Assembly: GCA_964459445.1 (NCBI GenBank)
Contig: CAYWMP010000008.1
Coordinates: 1-64,000, forward strand
Source: CAYWMP01 sp964459445
Lineage (GTDB): Bacteria > Desulfobacterota > DSM-4660 > Desulfatiglandales > HGW-15
Direction of reading: 5' to 3'
DNA: 64,000 bases
Every line of letters begins with the position of its first letter. The stretch's first letter is position 1. A model generated the notes under the pieces. That model did not search any database. It worked only from the letters and a program-made list of their open reading frames with translations, and was not told the DNA's origin. A program made the position numbers and the translations under genes. This document shows, piece by piece, positions 55,016-64,000 of the stretch.

Positions 55016-56389
55016 CTATAAAAAGCTGCCGGGGTTCAGTATATTATTCGGATCAAAAACCCGTTTTATTCCCTTCATCAAATCGATGGAGGGTTGACTG
55101 AATTCCAAATCCATGAACCGATCTTTGGCAATCCCTATGCCGTGTTCGCCGGACAACGTCCCCCCCATGGCAATGGCCGCCTCATAGATCTCCTCAAGTG
55201 CCTTATCAACGCGAGCCATTTCTTCCTTATCCCGCTTGTCCGTCATGATCAGGGGGTGGAGGTTTCCATCGCCGGCATGGGCCAGAACGCCTATCTGTAA
55301 ACGGTAAGCTTCTGCCACTTCCAGGATCTTTCTTATTATTTCGGGAAGTTTTTTCACGGGAACGGTTGCATCTTCGACGATACAGTTAGGCCTCAGACTC
55401 GCTACGGCCCCAAACACGCTTCGTCTGGCTTGCCAGAGCTTTTCCTGTTCCTCCGGCGTTTTGGCCCGTTCTACCTCCACAGCCCCCCTTTCCTTACAAA
55501 ACCCCTCAATCATCTCGGCTTGTTTTTTGACCGATGTATCCTCTCCGTCCACTTCGATGAGGAGTAGGGCCTCGGCTTTGTCCGAGAATCGAGCCCCGCC
55601 ATAATTGCCGATGACTTCTAGGATGACCCGATCAATCAACTCCATTGTGGTTGGAACGATGCCTGCGCCTATAACGGCCGACACCGTCTTCGAGGCATCA
55701 TTGAGGTCCGTAAATATGGCCTGTAATGTTGCTTTTGCCGGTGCTGCAGGAACCAGCCTTACGATAATCTTTGTGATTATGCCGAGTGTCCCTTCCGAAC
55801 CGCACATGAGGCGCGTGAGGTCATACCCAGAGACGTTTTTCATGGTCTTGCCGCCCGTATTGATAATTTCTCCGGTTGGGAGCACGACCTCCAAGCCCAA
55901 GAGGTAGTCCCTCGTGACGCCATATTTCACGCCCCGCGGACCGCCTGCGTTTAAGGCCACATTGCCGCCCAGGGTCGAAACAAACATACTGGCCGGATCG
56001 GGAGGGTACATGAGACCATATTGAGCCACCGCCTTTTGAAGATCCACGTTCACGACACCCGGCTGAACCACGGCACACATGTTCTCAGGATCGACCTCCA
56101 GAATCTTGTTCATACGATGGAAGGCTATTATGATTCCGCCTTCCCTGGCTACAGAACCACCACAGATGTTGGTGCCTGCTCCCCGGGGGATGATATTTAT
56201 CTTCTCGCGATTCGCTAGATGCATGATTCGAGAAATTTCCTCGGCGGTTTCGGGCACAACGATGCCGTCCGGTTCGAATTCCTCCAGAAAAGCATCATAG
56301 GAATAGGTGAGAAGGTCTTCCGGGGTATCGAGAAACCATTCCTCTCCTAGAATGGATCGGAATTCATCCTTTATTGGCTTAGAAAGCAT
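55016..56389 (-). CDS. FAD-linked 2-hydroxyacid oxidase/dehydrogenase, GlcD-like (set 2)
   Basis: A 457-residue flavoprotein. The PCMH domain has PRGAGTNICGGSVAREGGII and PDPASMFVSTLGGNVALNAGGPRG. The C-terminal catalytic motifs are GVLAHAGDGNLHPLIM and TLSGEHGIGIAKDRFM. It resembles the set 1 enzyme and the glcD-like enzyme at 27777 in length and motifs. AAGGAG lies 10 nt before ATG 56389. It follows the LarA-like gene by 72 bp, which supports oxidation of the racemase product. Confidence 0.93.
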   Translation of the reverse strand: MLSKPIKDEFRSILGEEWFLDTPEDLLTYSYDAFLEEFEPDGIVVPETAEEISRIMHLANREKINIIPRGAGTNICGGSVAREGGIIIAFHRMNKILEVDPENMCAVVQPGVVNVDLQKAVAQYGLMYPPDPASMFVSTLGGNVALNAGGPRGVKYGVTRDYLLGLEVVLPTGEIINTGGKTMKNVSGYDLTRLMCGSEGTLGIITKIIVRLVPAAPAKATLQAIFTDLNDASKTVSAVIGAGIVPTTMELIDRVILEVIGNYGGARFSDKAEALLLIEVDGEDTSVKKQAEMIEGFCKERGAVEVERAKTPEEQEKLWQARRSVFGAVASLRPNCIVEDATVPVKKLPEIIRKILEVAEAYRLQIGVLAHAGDGNLHPLIMTDKRDKEEMARVDKALEEIYEAAIAMGGTLSGEHGIGIAKDRFMDLEFSQPSIDLMKGIKRVFDPNNILNPGSFL

Positions 56390-56461
56390 AGTTTAAAGAC
56401 TCCTTTTGTTGGAAAAGGCTCATAATTTTTGGTGGCAAATGCACTCACATCGCATTTTACT

Positions 56462-57727
56462 TTAAAGGCTTAGGTTTACTGGTTCAAGCGTTCCGGCCTC
56501 ATCAAAGTAAAGCGGGCCTAATTGCTTTAACAGTTTTAGATTTTCCCGTCCTTCAGTCTCTTTAAATAGGGCTTCTGATATATATAACTCTCCCATTTCC
56601 AGGGTATTTTTGATATGAACCACCCTTGCAGTTTCCTTAGCCACGGCGCCGATAGTTGTAAAGGCGGCCTCCAGCGCGTCCCTGTCCGTCTCAAGGGCAA
56701 TGGGTATTCTGCCCTTTTCCGGTGACATGGCCGTGATGGCATTGGTTGCCATGGCCTCTTTGTCTATTTTCGCGACCAGCTTTTTTGTGGCGTAATCGGC
56801 CAGGCCAATGCCTATGGCATTGCCATGGGATTCATCGGTCAGATCCAGCACCACGATTCTAGTAATCTTGGGTTTTTCAGGCTCTTTCTCTCCAACAAAC
56901 ATGATACGGCCGATGACTTTGGTGTCGAGCCCCGTCCCGCTGACGTTCTTGCCCATCTCATCGATAATGAGCATATCCAATTCGTCAAAGGGGAGTCGGG
57001 GTACCATGGATTTCGCTTTTATCAACAGTTTTTCTTCTTCTGCTTGGAAATCCGACGGACGAATGGCCCTGATAAGCGCGGTTTCGTCATAAACATTCTC
57101 AACGATCCCGATCCCAAACAGGATGGGAAGCTTCTCCAGGATGATGCCGCCGATCTCTGGAATGATCTCCCGGTAACCGTATTGGACTGTCTGCTTGTGG
57201 ACCTGCAGGCACCCTTTGTGTTTGCCCATCCCAATCGCCATCATTTTCATAAGCCCGCTCTGGATAGGGCCCTCAAAGTCGGTATGGGGTTTGATGCGGT
57301 TCACGACAATAATCCCGTCCGCCTCGGTTGCATTTTTGTCAGCCAACACAGGAAACCCGTGGCTAGACCTCCCGATCTCAACCGCCTCCATGGAGGACAT
57401 AATAGGCGCACCTATAAATCCTTCGGTGACGTTGAGGCTCTCCAGCACCGCCACCTGGCCTTCCGCGGTCCCACCTCCGTGGCTTCCCATAGTCGGGATA
57501 AGGAAGGGCTTTGCCCCTTTGTCCTTTAGGATACTTACCAGCTTTCTCAGGATTAGATCGATATTGGCCACACCACGACTTCCTGCCGTGACGGCGATAC
57601 GCGAACCCTTTTGCACCGTTGTTTCATTAACGATTGCTTCGACCTCGCTACTGAGTGTTCCTTCAATGTCCTCAACCTTTGGGACATCCAGGATCTGACG
57701 TACATGATACATTTTTGGGTAGTCCAT
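56462..57727 (-). CDS. LarA-like (DUF2088) protein, set 2
   Basis: A 421-residue protein with a LarA-like N-terminal domain, but in a branch distinct from 50651. Landmarks are AVTAGSRGVANIDLIL, IPTMGSHGGGTAEGQ (candidate His for the LarA His108 role), VVNRIKPHTDF and GLMKMMAIGMGKHKG (candidate His and Lys). The canonical HRP and YSGGRK motifs of LarA are missing, so a different substrate or cofactor handling is likely. GAGG abuts the ATG. It precedes the FAD oxidase gene. Confidence 0.75.
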   Translation of the reverse strand: MDYPKMYHVRQILDVPKVEDIEGTLSSEVEAIVNETTVQKGSRIAVTAGSRGVANIDLILRKLVSILKDKGAKPFLIPTMGSHGGGTAEGQVAVLESLNVTEGFIGAPIMSSMEAVEIGRSSHGFPVLADKNATEADGIIVVNRIKPHTDFEGPIQSGLMKMMAIGMGKHKGCLQVHKQTVQYGYREIIPEIGGIILEKLPILFGIGIVENVYDETALIRAIRPSDFQAEEEKLLIKAKSMVPRLPFDELDMLIIDEMGKNVSGTGLDTKVIGRIMFVGEKEPEKPKITRIVVLDLTDESHGNAIGIGLADYATKKLVAKIDKEAMATNAITAMSPEKGRIPIALETDRDALEAAFTTIGAVAKETARVVHIKNTLEMGELYISEALFKETEGRENLKLLKQLGPLYFDEAGTLEPVNLSL

Positions 57728-57765
57728 ATCCTCTGTTCCTTATCTGTTAAGCTAAAATGATGTTT

Positions 57766-58086
57766 TCAAATAGCCTGCGCATCCGTGTCTGCAATATCCT
57801 TCTTTGTTAGATAATACCTTCCCTCCTCAGTCATGCCCACAACCTCACTGGTTATTAAGAACTCCAGGGCTTTTGGGCGAAAGTCACGCATCCCGACCCG
57901 AATGATTTTTTGTTTTGCATAGGGCAGTTCAACCGCGGTCTCGCCATCAAAGGCTTTTTTTGATTTAAGCTCCTCCATGATAACCTGAAAGGCTCGTTTG
58001 ATTCTCCAGGCATGCACCCGTCTCGTCAGGATGAACACACAGACGAGAATACCAATACCGATGATGATTTCCATTGTCTCCGACAT
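57766..58086 (-). CDS. Small membrane-anchored protein, set 2
   Basis: A 106-residue protein with one N-terminal helix (MEIIIGIGILVCVFIL) and a basic patch right after it (RRVHAWRIKRAF). The rest looks like a small winged-helix-like domain (MRDFRPKALEFLITSEVVGMTEEGRYYLT) that could bind DNA or protein. I do not recognise the family. GAGGAG is 5 nt from ATG 58086. It starts set 2, 38 bp ahead of the LarA-like gene. Confidence 0.7.
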   Translation of the reverse strand: MSETMEIIIGIGILVCVFILTRRVHAWRIKRAFQVIMEELKSKKAFDGETAVELPYAKQKIIRVGMRDFRPKALEFLITSEVVGMTEEGRYYLTKKDIADTDAQAI

Positions 58087-58337
58087 GAACTCCTCACGGT
58101 CCCCTGGCTCTCTGAATGAATCCGAATTTATCTATCTACTATATATCCTTTCAGTCCCTTTGAAAGCAATGAGAACTCTGAATTTGATGTATCTCCTTGC
58201 GATCTTCTTGCATTTCTCCTTGATCAGCGCTCCATTCAGTATTATATGTACGTAACTCTTTTATTTTCTATTAGGCTGTTCCGCTGCACACGATATCATC
58301 ATAACTGATCGTCAATTGTATTCACGGAGGTGGCGCG

Positions 58338-58838
58338 ATGATTCCCGAGATAAAAAAGATACTCTATACAACAGACCTGTCAAAGAATGCCCGTCATGCC
58401 TTTGGTTACGCCATGGGGCTTGCCAATCGATATGGCGCAGGCATTACGATTCTTCACGTATTGGAAGATATGTCTCCCTATGCCGACAGCCTCGTGATCA
58501 ACATCCTGGGTAAAGATAAATGGGAGGAACTTAGAAAAAGCAATACCCAGGGACTCCTCGACTCGATTAAAGAACGCCTCAAGGATTTCTGTGATGAAAC
58601 CAGCCGCGAACTCCCCGAATGCCCCTTTATCACGGATGATATCCTTGTAAAGGTAGGTATTCCCACGGATGTGATTCTAAAGGAAGCCAACAAATCCGAG
58701 TATGATCTGGTCATCATGGGCGCCCATGGGCACGGCATTTTGAGTGGCGCGATGATGGGCAGTACTTCCAGGAGGGTCCTGCGGCGCTGCAAAAAGCCCG
58801 TATTGGTCATCAGGCTTCCTGAAAACGAGGATGAGTAA
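58338..58838 (+). CDS. Universal stress protein (UspA family)
   Basis: A 166-residue UspA-fold protein. The start KKILYTTDLSKNARHAFGYAMGLANRYGAGITILHVLED is typical. The C-terminal ATP-binding motif is MGAHGHGILSGAMMGSTSRRVLRRCKKPVLVIR, with the G-x2-G-x9-G(S/T) pattern present, so nucleotide binding is likely. CGGAGG lies upstream of the ATG. It is monocistronic, diverging from set 2. Confidence 0.93.
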   Translation: MIPEIKKILYTTDLSKNARHAFGYAMGLANRYGAGITILHVLEDMSPYADSLVINILGKDKWEELRKSNTQGLLDSIKERLKDFCDETSRELPECPFITDDILVKVGIPTDVILKEANKSEYDLVIMGAHGHGILSGAMMGSTSRRVLRRCKKPVLVIRLPENEDE

Positions 58839-58910
58839 AGCTCAGGGCCCAAATGACCAGGCCTTGGTGATCCATAAAGGGGATTTGCTTTTTTGGAATT
58901 GCATTGGTTA

Positions 58911-59092
58911 TTGAAATTCCAAATACCAAACTCCAAATATCAAACAAATTCCAATCCATCCTCCGTAGCAGGCTACTGCGGAGAACGGGTGACCAAAATT
59001 CGAAAATCCAAACGATATTGCCCTGGAAGGTTTTGGTCATTGAGTATTGGAATTTGAGATTTATTTGTAATTTGGTGCTTGGAATTTGTGTT
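58911..59092. repeat. Composite inverted-repeat element (CCTCCGCAGTAG family, copy 4)
   Basis: The core at 58960-58983 is CCTCCGTAGCAGGCTACTGCGGAG, the family palindrome read in the opposite sense. AATTCCAAATACCAAAC runs lie on its left and TTGGAATTTGAGATTTATTTG runs on its right (59048-59092). It fills the gap between the convergent uspA-like and acyl-CoA synthetase genes. Confidence 0.75.
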
Positions 59093-59166
59093 TTTAACGC
59101 AAAACCCTAAGGCGGAGCCAACTGTCTCTGAGAGGCCCAAATGACAGTGCTTTCTATGGTGTAGGA

Positions 59167-60810
59167 TCAACCCTCTTCTTTCTTTTTCCTTTCAATCTCC
59201 TGCTTCTTTAATTCTTTTCGCATGATCTTTCCTGTGGCCGTCATTGGAAGATCCTGAACAAAGTCGATCTCTCTGGGGTATTCGTAGGTCGCTAAACGCA
59301 CCTTGACAAATTCCTTGATATCATTTTCGAGTGCCTCATCGGGCGATACTTCGGGTTTAGGTACAATAAAGGCCTTGACGATCTCCGTACGTACTTTGTC
59401 CGGACTGCCCACCACGGCCACCATGCCCACGGATGGGTGCTTCATGATGCAATCCTCGATCTCGGCAGGGCCTATGCGATAGCCGGCGCTGGTAATCACA
59501 TCGTCCTTTCGACCCACAAACCAGAAGTATCCTTCCTCATCCCTTTTGGCAAGATCTCCGGTCAAGCACCAGTCCCCGACGTACTTATCTTCAGTTGCAA
59601 CGGGATTTCGCCAGTACTCCAGGAACATGACCGGATCGGGACTTTTTATTGCCACCTCACCTGAGTTTCCCAAAGGAACCGGTTCTCCCGAATCGTCGAC
59701 AACATCAACCAAATGCCCGGGCACCATTCTTCCCATGGAACCGGGTCTTGTCTCCATGACTTCGGAACAACTTCCCACCACGAGATTGACTTCGGTCTGG
59801 CCATAGAATTCGTTGATGGTGAGGCCCATGACCTCCCTGCCCCAATCAAGGAGTTCTTCGCCCAGAGTTTCCCCGCCGCTCCCGATACTTCTCATTCGAA
59901 AATCATACCGACTCCTAGGATCTTTGACCTGTCGCATCAACTTGAGAGCCGTCGGGGGCATAAAGGCGTTTCGGATCCCGTGTTTGGCCAGAAGATGGAA
60001 CGCCTCTTCAGGGTCGAATTTCCTGGCGCGGTGCGCCAGAACAGGGATGCCATGATGCCAACTTGGAAAGAGGACATCGATCAACCCGCCGATCCAGGCC
60101 CAGTCTGCCGGGGTCCAAAACAAATCATTTTCCTTTGGAAAAAAATTGTGTGGAAATTCGACACCCGGGACATGTCCCAGAAGGACACGATGGGCGTGGA
60201 GCGCGCCTTTAGGCGGGCCCGTCGTGCCCGAGGTGTAAATGATGAGGGCCGGGTCATCGGCCTTTGTTTGAACAGGCACAAATTTTGTTGATCCCTTATC
60301 AGTGAGCTCCCAAAAATCAGAGACGCCGTCCGGCTTCTCACCCCCGGTGACAATCACCAATTTGAGTTCAGGCAAGCCCTCCCATATTTCCAATATTTTA
60401 TGCAGATTGGCCTCATCGGTGATGAGACCCTTTGCTTCGCTGTTTGAGAGCCTGTACTCCAGGGCATCCGTTCCGAAGAGGGTAAAGAGGGGGATGGCAA
60501 TCGCACTGATTTTATAAAGGGATATATGGGAGATGGCTGTTTCCGGGGACTGCGGCAAGAGAATGCCCACGCGATCCCCCTGTTCCAAGCCCATTTCAAT
60601 CAGGGCGTTGGATAGTCTGTTGGAGAGTCTTTTAAGATCCCAGAAGGTGTATTTCTCAACTCGACCCTTTTCATCCTCGTAGATCAACGCCAGGCGATAG
60701 CGTTGGTGGGCCCACTTATCACAGATGTCCACGCCGATGTTGTAACGATCAGGGATCTGCCACCGAAAAGCGTTGTAGACGTCCTCGTAGGTATCACCAC
60801 GGATAAGCAT
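59167..60810 (-). CDS. Acyl-CoA synthetase, medium-chain/AMP-dependent type
   Basis: A 547-residue adenylate-forming ligase. The AMP-binding motif is YTSGTTGPPKGALHAH near residue 190, and the hinge/adenylation motif is FVGRKDDVITSAGYRIGPAEIE near 430. The C-terminal Lys region is TATGKIMRKELKKQE. It begins LIRGDTYEDVYNAFRWQIPDRYN, as in medium-chain acyl-CoA synthetases. It would activate a carboxylate to a CoA ester. AAGGAGAGG lies 7 nt before ATG 60810. It follows the TRAP genes on the same strand, so the transporter may bring in its substrate (inference). Confidence 0.9.
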   Translation of the reverse strand: MLIRGDTYEDVYNAFRWQIPDRYNIGVDICDKWAHQRYRLALIYEDEKGRVEKYTFWDLKRLSNRLSNALIEMGLEQGDRVGILLPQSPETAISHISLYKISAIAIPLFTLFGTDALEYRLSNSEAKGLITDEANLHKILEIWEGLPELKLVIVTGGEKPDGVSDFWELTDKGSTKFVPVQTKADDPALIIYTSGTTGPPKGALHAHRVLLGHVPGVEFPHNFFPKENDLFWTPADWAWIGGLIDVLFPSWHHGIPVLAHRARKFDPEEAFHLLAKHGIRNAFMPPTALKLMRQVKDPRSRYDFRMRSIGSGGETLGEELLDWGREVMGLTINEFYGQTEVNLVVGSCSEVMETRPGSMGRMVPGHLVDVVDDSGEPVPLGNSGEVAIKSPDPVMFLEYWRNPVATEDKYVGDWCLTGDLAKRDEEGYFWFVGRKDDVITSAGYRIGPAEIEDCIMKHPSVGMVAVVGSPDKVRTEIVKAFIVPKPEVSPDEALENDIKEFVKVRLATYEYPREIDFVQDLPMTATGKIMRKELKKQEIERKKKEEG

Positions 60811-60916
60811 TTAGCGCCTCTCCTTTTATCAGAGTTGGTTGGATTCTGTGGTGGTTTTTTTCGCGGGAAGAAAATTCCTTTGCGGGTTGCGAGTTACGTG
60901 TTGCGCGTTACGCTCC

Positions 60917-62239
60917 TCACCTCACCAACGCATTCGCCAGCCATGTGATGGATTGAGGCCATACTATGACGGCTATCAGCCCCAATTCCATGAGTCGCCA
61001 GAAGGGAAAGGCCCCCCAGTAAATATCCGATGTCTTGACCTCCGGGGGTGCAACGCCTCTCAGGTAGAACAGGGCGTACCCGAATGGGGGCGTCAGAAAA
61101 GAGTCCTGGAGCATAACCGCCAGCGTGACGACAAACCAAACCTTATCAAATCCCAGATCGGCGGCAATAGGGAGAAAAATGGGAAAGGTAATCATGATGA
61201 TGCCGATCCAGTCGATAAACATGCCCAGGAAAAAGAGAATGACCATCATGACAATGAAGGTGCCCCACTTTCCCAACCCGAGGCCAAAGATGAACTCCTT
61301 CACCACGTCGCCCCCGCCTGAACCCATAAAGACGCTTGAGAAACAAGCAGCGCCGACAAGTATAATGATGACCATGGATGTGGTCTTGGCAGTATTAATA
61401 ACGGCCGTTTTGAGTCCTATAAAGGTGAATTTGCCATAGGCCACCGTCATGACAAAGGCAATCACGGCGCCCAGCCCGGCCGCTTCCGTGGGGGTGGCGA
61501 TGCCTGCGAAGATGGATCCCAGCACGCCCAGGATAAGGACCATGGGAGGAACCATGGATTTCATGACCATCAAAGTCAGCTTTTTGGTGGAGACCAAGGC
61601 CCTCTCCTCCTTTGAAAGGACGGGGCCGTCGTCGGGCCTAAACCAGCATCTAACCAGGATGTACAGGATATATAGGGTTGACAGGATCAGGCCTGGGACA
61701 ATGGCGCCGGCGAAAAGCTTGCCCACGGACAAGGCCGCCTGGTCTGCCATGACAACGAGCATGATGCTGGGTGGAATGAGGATGCCAAGGGTGCCGCCCG
61801 CACAGATAGATCCGGCGGCCAGTCTTTTGTTATAGCCGTATTTCAGGAATACAGGCATGGCAAGCAGGCCCATGGTCACCACCGATGCCCCGATTATGCC
61901 CGTGCATGCCCCGAAGAGCGTGGACACGACCACGACCGCGATGGCTATCCCTCCACGAATAGGGCCGAAAAGGTATCGCATGGTATCAAACAGGTCTTCA
62001 GCTACGCCCGATTGATCCAACAACTGGGCCATAAGGATAAAGAGCGGGATGCAGACCAGGATATAGTTATCCATGATGCCCCAGATCTGGTTCAGAAACA
62101 TATAAAAGGACGCCGGCCCCCAGCCCAAATATCCGAAAATGACCGCCAGACCTCCCAGGACAAAGGCAAGGGGATGGCCCATGAAAAGGCCGATGAGGAG
62201 GCCAAAAAACATGCCGATGGTTACAAATTCCGGACTCAT
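60917..62239 (-). CDS. dctM: TRAP transporter large permease (DctM-type)
   Basis: A 440-residue integral membrane protein with about twelve hydrophobic helices. Family motifs are GLFMGHPLAFVLGGLAVIFG, VVVSTLFGACTGIIGASVVTMGLLAMPVFLKYGYNKRLAAGSI and AGGTLGILIPPSIMLV. It forms the sodium-driven transport channel with the small subunit. Its ATG overlaps the dctQ stop by 4 nt. The acyl-CoA synthetase follows about 110 bp later, reading the minus strand. Confidence 0.95.
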   Translation of the reverse strand: MSPEFVTIGMFFGLLIGLFMGHPLAFVLGGLAVIFGYLGWGPASFYMFLNQIWGIMDNYILVCIPLFILMAQLLDQSGVAEDLFDTMRYLFGPIRGGIAIAVVVVSTLFGACTGIIGASVVTMGLLAMPVFLKYGYNKRLAAGSICAGGTLGILIPPSIMLVVMADQAALSVGKLFAGAIVPGLILSTLYILYILVRCWFRPDDGPVLSKEERALVSTKKLTLMVMKSMVPPMVLILGVLGSIFAGIATPTEAAGLGAVIAFVMTVAYGKFTFIGLKTAVINTAKTTSMVIIILVGAACFSSVFMGSGGGDVVKEFIFGLGLGKWGTFIVMMVILFFLGMFIDWIGIIMITFPIFLPIAADLGFDKVWFVVTLAVMLQDSFLTPPFGYALFYLRGVAPPEVKTSDIYWGAFPFWRLMELGLIAVIVWPQSITWLANALVR

Positions 62240-62739
62240 ATCTCCTCCCCTCTTTTGACCTGGATGAAAGCCCGAATATAGGTTGCCAGTCCTTGAATCA
62301 GAAGCAATACAAATGTGACCGGGATCACGGTCTTGATCAAGGGAACAATGGTCAAGGCCGCAGATTCGCTTGTTTCACCTATGGACCAGGATGTGTGGGC
62401 GTAAATGAAGCCCTGTTGGAGGACAATACCGCAGAAAGGGAAGAAGAAAATCGTATAGGTGATAATATCCAGTATGCCGCGGGTCCTTGGCGAAAAACGC
62501 TGATGGATGATGTCAATGGCGACATGGGCCTTATAAAGCAGGGTGTAGGCGGCCACCAGCATGAAATGAGGGCCGTAGATATAATTGGTCACCTCGGTTG
62601 CCCAGATATGTGGAGAGTTAAAAAATCTCCTGGCTATCACCTCAAAGGCAACAATAACCGTAAGCGGAACAACAAGCCAGACAAAGACCCTTCCGGACCA
62701 TTCGCTGATGTTATCGCAAGTTCTTAGGAGCTTCTCCAT
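62236..62739 (-). CDS. dctQ: TRAP transporter small permease (DctQ-type)
   Basis: A 167-residue protein with four hydrophobic helices. RVFVWLVVPLTVIVAFEVIARRFFNSPHIWATEV is the typical start of this family, and AHVAIDIIHQRFSPRTRGILDII is the conserved middle. It partners the large permease. The stop codon overlaps the dctM start (ATGA). Confidence 0.94.
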   Translation of the reverse strand: MEKLLRTCDNISEWSGRVFVWLVVPLTVIVAFEVIARRFFNSPHIWATEVTNYIYGPHFMLVAAYTLLYKAHVAIDIIHQRFSPRTRGILDIITYTIFFFPFCGIVLQQGFIYAHTSWSIGETSESAALTIVPLIKTVIPVTFVLLLIQGLATYIRAFIQVKRGEEI

Positions 62740-62897
62740 GGATATCCCTTTCTCAAAGAAAAAAGAAAGCCTTTCCCTCTCGATTCATATGTAGAAGAGC
62801 AATAGAGCCCTTATCCTTAGTCCAGCGTTTGCGCGTTTGTAAAGGCAAATTCCCTTTTTTCCCAAAGGTAATTCGTGATTGCTCGATTTGAACAAAG

Positions 62898-62935
62898 AAA
62901 GAGGCCTTTAGAGCATCTTCTCTAAAGGCCTCTTT
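62898..62935 (-). terminator. Rho-independent terminator after the TRAP binding-protein gene
   Basis: A perfect 16-bp stem (AAAGAGGCCTTTAGAG and its complement) with a 6-nt loop. It lies 6 bp past the stop codon of the binding-protein gene, and on the minus strand it is followed by a T-rich stretch. It would make the binding protein more abundant than the permeases downstream. Confidence 0.85.
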
Positions 62936-62941
62936 ATTGGA

Positions 62942-64000
62942 CTACTTAACGCCCATTTTCTCTAGTTCGCCCAAGACCTTATCCACATAGCTGGGATGAA
63001 ATCCAAAACCGAATTTTCCGGTCATCTCTCGCCAGTCCTTATACTCATTCAAGTATTCCAACTGGGATTTTAGGACCTTGGCAAATAAACCCTTTCTCTC
63101 CTTGGCCGCCTCGATAATGTACTCACCGGACAACTCATCGAGCTTTCTCAGGCTCTCATCATCCAGTTTGACGATCTTGGTGCCCTTTGCAATAAATTTC
63201 TCGATGGCTCTACCGGAATCCGCCTCATAGAATGTGAGGCTTTCCATGGCCGCAGCTTTGGCTGAGACTCTCAGTATGGCCTTATTTTGTGCCGACAGCT
63301 TGTCGTAGGCCTTCTGATTGACCATCACGCCGACCTGGGATGCCGGCTGAAACCAGCAGGGAACGCTCCAATACTTGGTAATCTCTGCAAATCCCATCTC
63401 CCAGTCAATACCCGGGCTGCTGAATTCAGCGCCGTCCAGGGTTCCTCTTTCCACGGCCAGGTAGATTTCACCGCCCGCCATCTTGATAGGCGCGCCGCCA
63501 AGTTTTTTCAGGATATTGATGGTTGCCCGGGCCGGGGTCCTTAATTTCTTGCCCTTATAATCTGCAATGGACCTGATGGGCCCGGTTTTCTCAGTGGTCC
63601 GAAATCCGGACTCGGAAGTGGTCGATCCCAGATTGAAATACCTCATGCCGAAATTTCCATAGGCCTCATTGTAGAGTTTCTCGCCGCCAAACTGATAATA
63701 CCAAATCACGTAATCCATGTTGGTGAAGCCATAGGGCATCGAACCCAGGAAATCAAAAGCGGGGTTCTTGCTGACCCAGTAGCTGGGCCAGTCGCCGACG
63801 GCCTCGACCACGCCTTTGCTGCATGCGTCGAAGTACTCAAAGGCCTTCATGAGTGAGCCTGAAGGGAACCATTTTATCTCAAAGTCCCCGTTGCTCAGTT
63901 CTTTGACATAATTTATCATGGCCGTGTCACCATGGTAGAGGTTGATCGCGGGGGTCCAGGTGCTTCCCATTTTCCATTTAACCTTCGGGCCGGCCATGGC
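62942..64000 (-). CDS. TRAP transporter substrate-binding protein (DctP-type), truncated by the window edge
   Basis: At least 351 residues; the start lies beyond base 64000. The visible part is the mature binding protein, beginning near VKWKMGSTWTPAINLY. Family segments are VEAVGDWPSYWVSKNPAFDF, KLRTPARATINILKKLGGAPIKMAGGEIYLAVERGTLDGAE (the region with the conserved carboxylate-binding Arg) and VPCWFQPASQVGVMVNQKAY. The signal peptide is missing from the window. The ligand is likely a carboxylate, possibly a hydroxy or keto acid. Confidence 0.93.
   Translation of the reverse strand, partial: AMAGPKVKWKMGSTWTPAINLYHGDTAMINYVKELSNGDFEIKWFPSGSLMKAFEYFDACSKGVVEAVGDWPSYWVSKNPAFDFLGSMPYGFTNMDYVIWYYQFGGEKLYNEAYGNFGMRYFNLGSTTSESGFRTTEKTGPIRSIADYKGKKLRTPARATINILKKLGGAPIKMAGGEIYLAVERGTLDGAEFSSPGIDWEMGFAEITKYWSVPCWFQPASQVGVMVNQKAYDKLSAQNKAILRVSAKAAAMESLTFYEADSGRAIEKFIAKGTKIVKLDDESLRKLDELSGEYIIEAAKERKGLFAKVLKSQLEYLNEYKDWREMTGKFGFGFHPSYVDKVLGELEKMGVK

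Overview
The window reads as chromosome of an anaerobic bacterium of the Desulfobacterota (old Deltaproteobacteria) type. This is an inference from gene content: many CCG-domain (HdrD/GlcF-like) iron-sulfur proteins, FAD-linked 2-hydroxyacid oxidases, a molybdopterin oxidoreductase, a multihaem cytochrome fused to a cytochrome-b domain, TRAP and branched-chain-amino-acid-type ABC transporters, and intergenic DNA crowded with short inverted-repeat elements. No rRNA, tRNA, CRISPR array or transposase gene was found.

Layout. 0.2-11.1 kb is housekeeping: an MBL-fold hydrolase, a YitT membrane protein, a GAF-cyclase, a cupin, gmhA, a deoxyhypusine-synthase-like protein, an FmdB zinc ribbon, ispF, cysS and uvrB. 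11.2-19.1 kb holds a periplasmic binding protein next to a molybdopterin oxidoreductase with an unusual Fe-S ligand set, an unrecognised two-gene unit, a flavin reductase and an acetoacetyl-CoA synthetase. 19.9-26.3 kb has an iron alcohol dehydrogenase followed by a compact liv operon (binding protein, two permeases, two ATPases). 26.3-32.8 kb has a D-malate/tartrate-type dehydrogenase divergent from a glcD-glcE-glcF-like set and a thiamine-binding-type small protein. 32.9-39.3 kb is signalling: a hybrid histidine kinase, a methyltransferase resembling those that make fatty-acid methyl ester signals, and a chemoreceptor with two CZB-like modules. 36.7-43.2 kb is a decayed region with fragments of duplicated glcF-like genes, a 304-bp palindrome, and broken or intact toxin-antitoxin genes (AbiEii-type remnant, MNT-HEPN fusion, vapBC with a nonsense codon).

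43.5-58.1 kb is the most distinctive part: two minus-strand gene sets flank a GntR/FadR-family regulator. Set 1 is LarA-type racemase, 11-haem cytochrome c/b fusion, FAD oxidase, CCG protein, GcvH-like lipoyl protein, CCG protein. Set 2 is a small membrane protein, a LarA-like protein, an FAD oxidase and a CCG protein. Two identical 11-bp palindromes of FadR-family operator type lie upstream of the regulator. The simplest reading is that racemases interconvert hydroxyacid enantiomers, FAD/CCG enzymes oxidise them, and electrons pass to the membrane through the cytochrome. The lipoyl protein between two CCG proteins has no obvious partner and is the part most worth following up. 58.3-64 kb holds a universal stress protein, an acyl-CoA synthetase and a TRAP transporter whose binding-protein gene runs off the window.

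Nearly every long intergenic gap holds a member of a dispersed inverted-repeat family. Five hairpins at three sites share a 12-bp stem and a fixed pentaloop, while the stem sequence changes on both arms.
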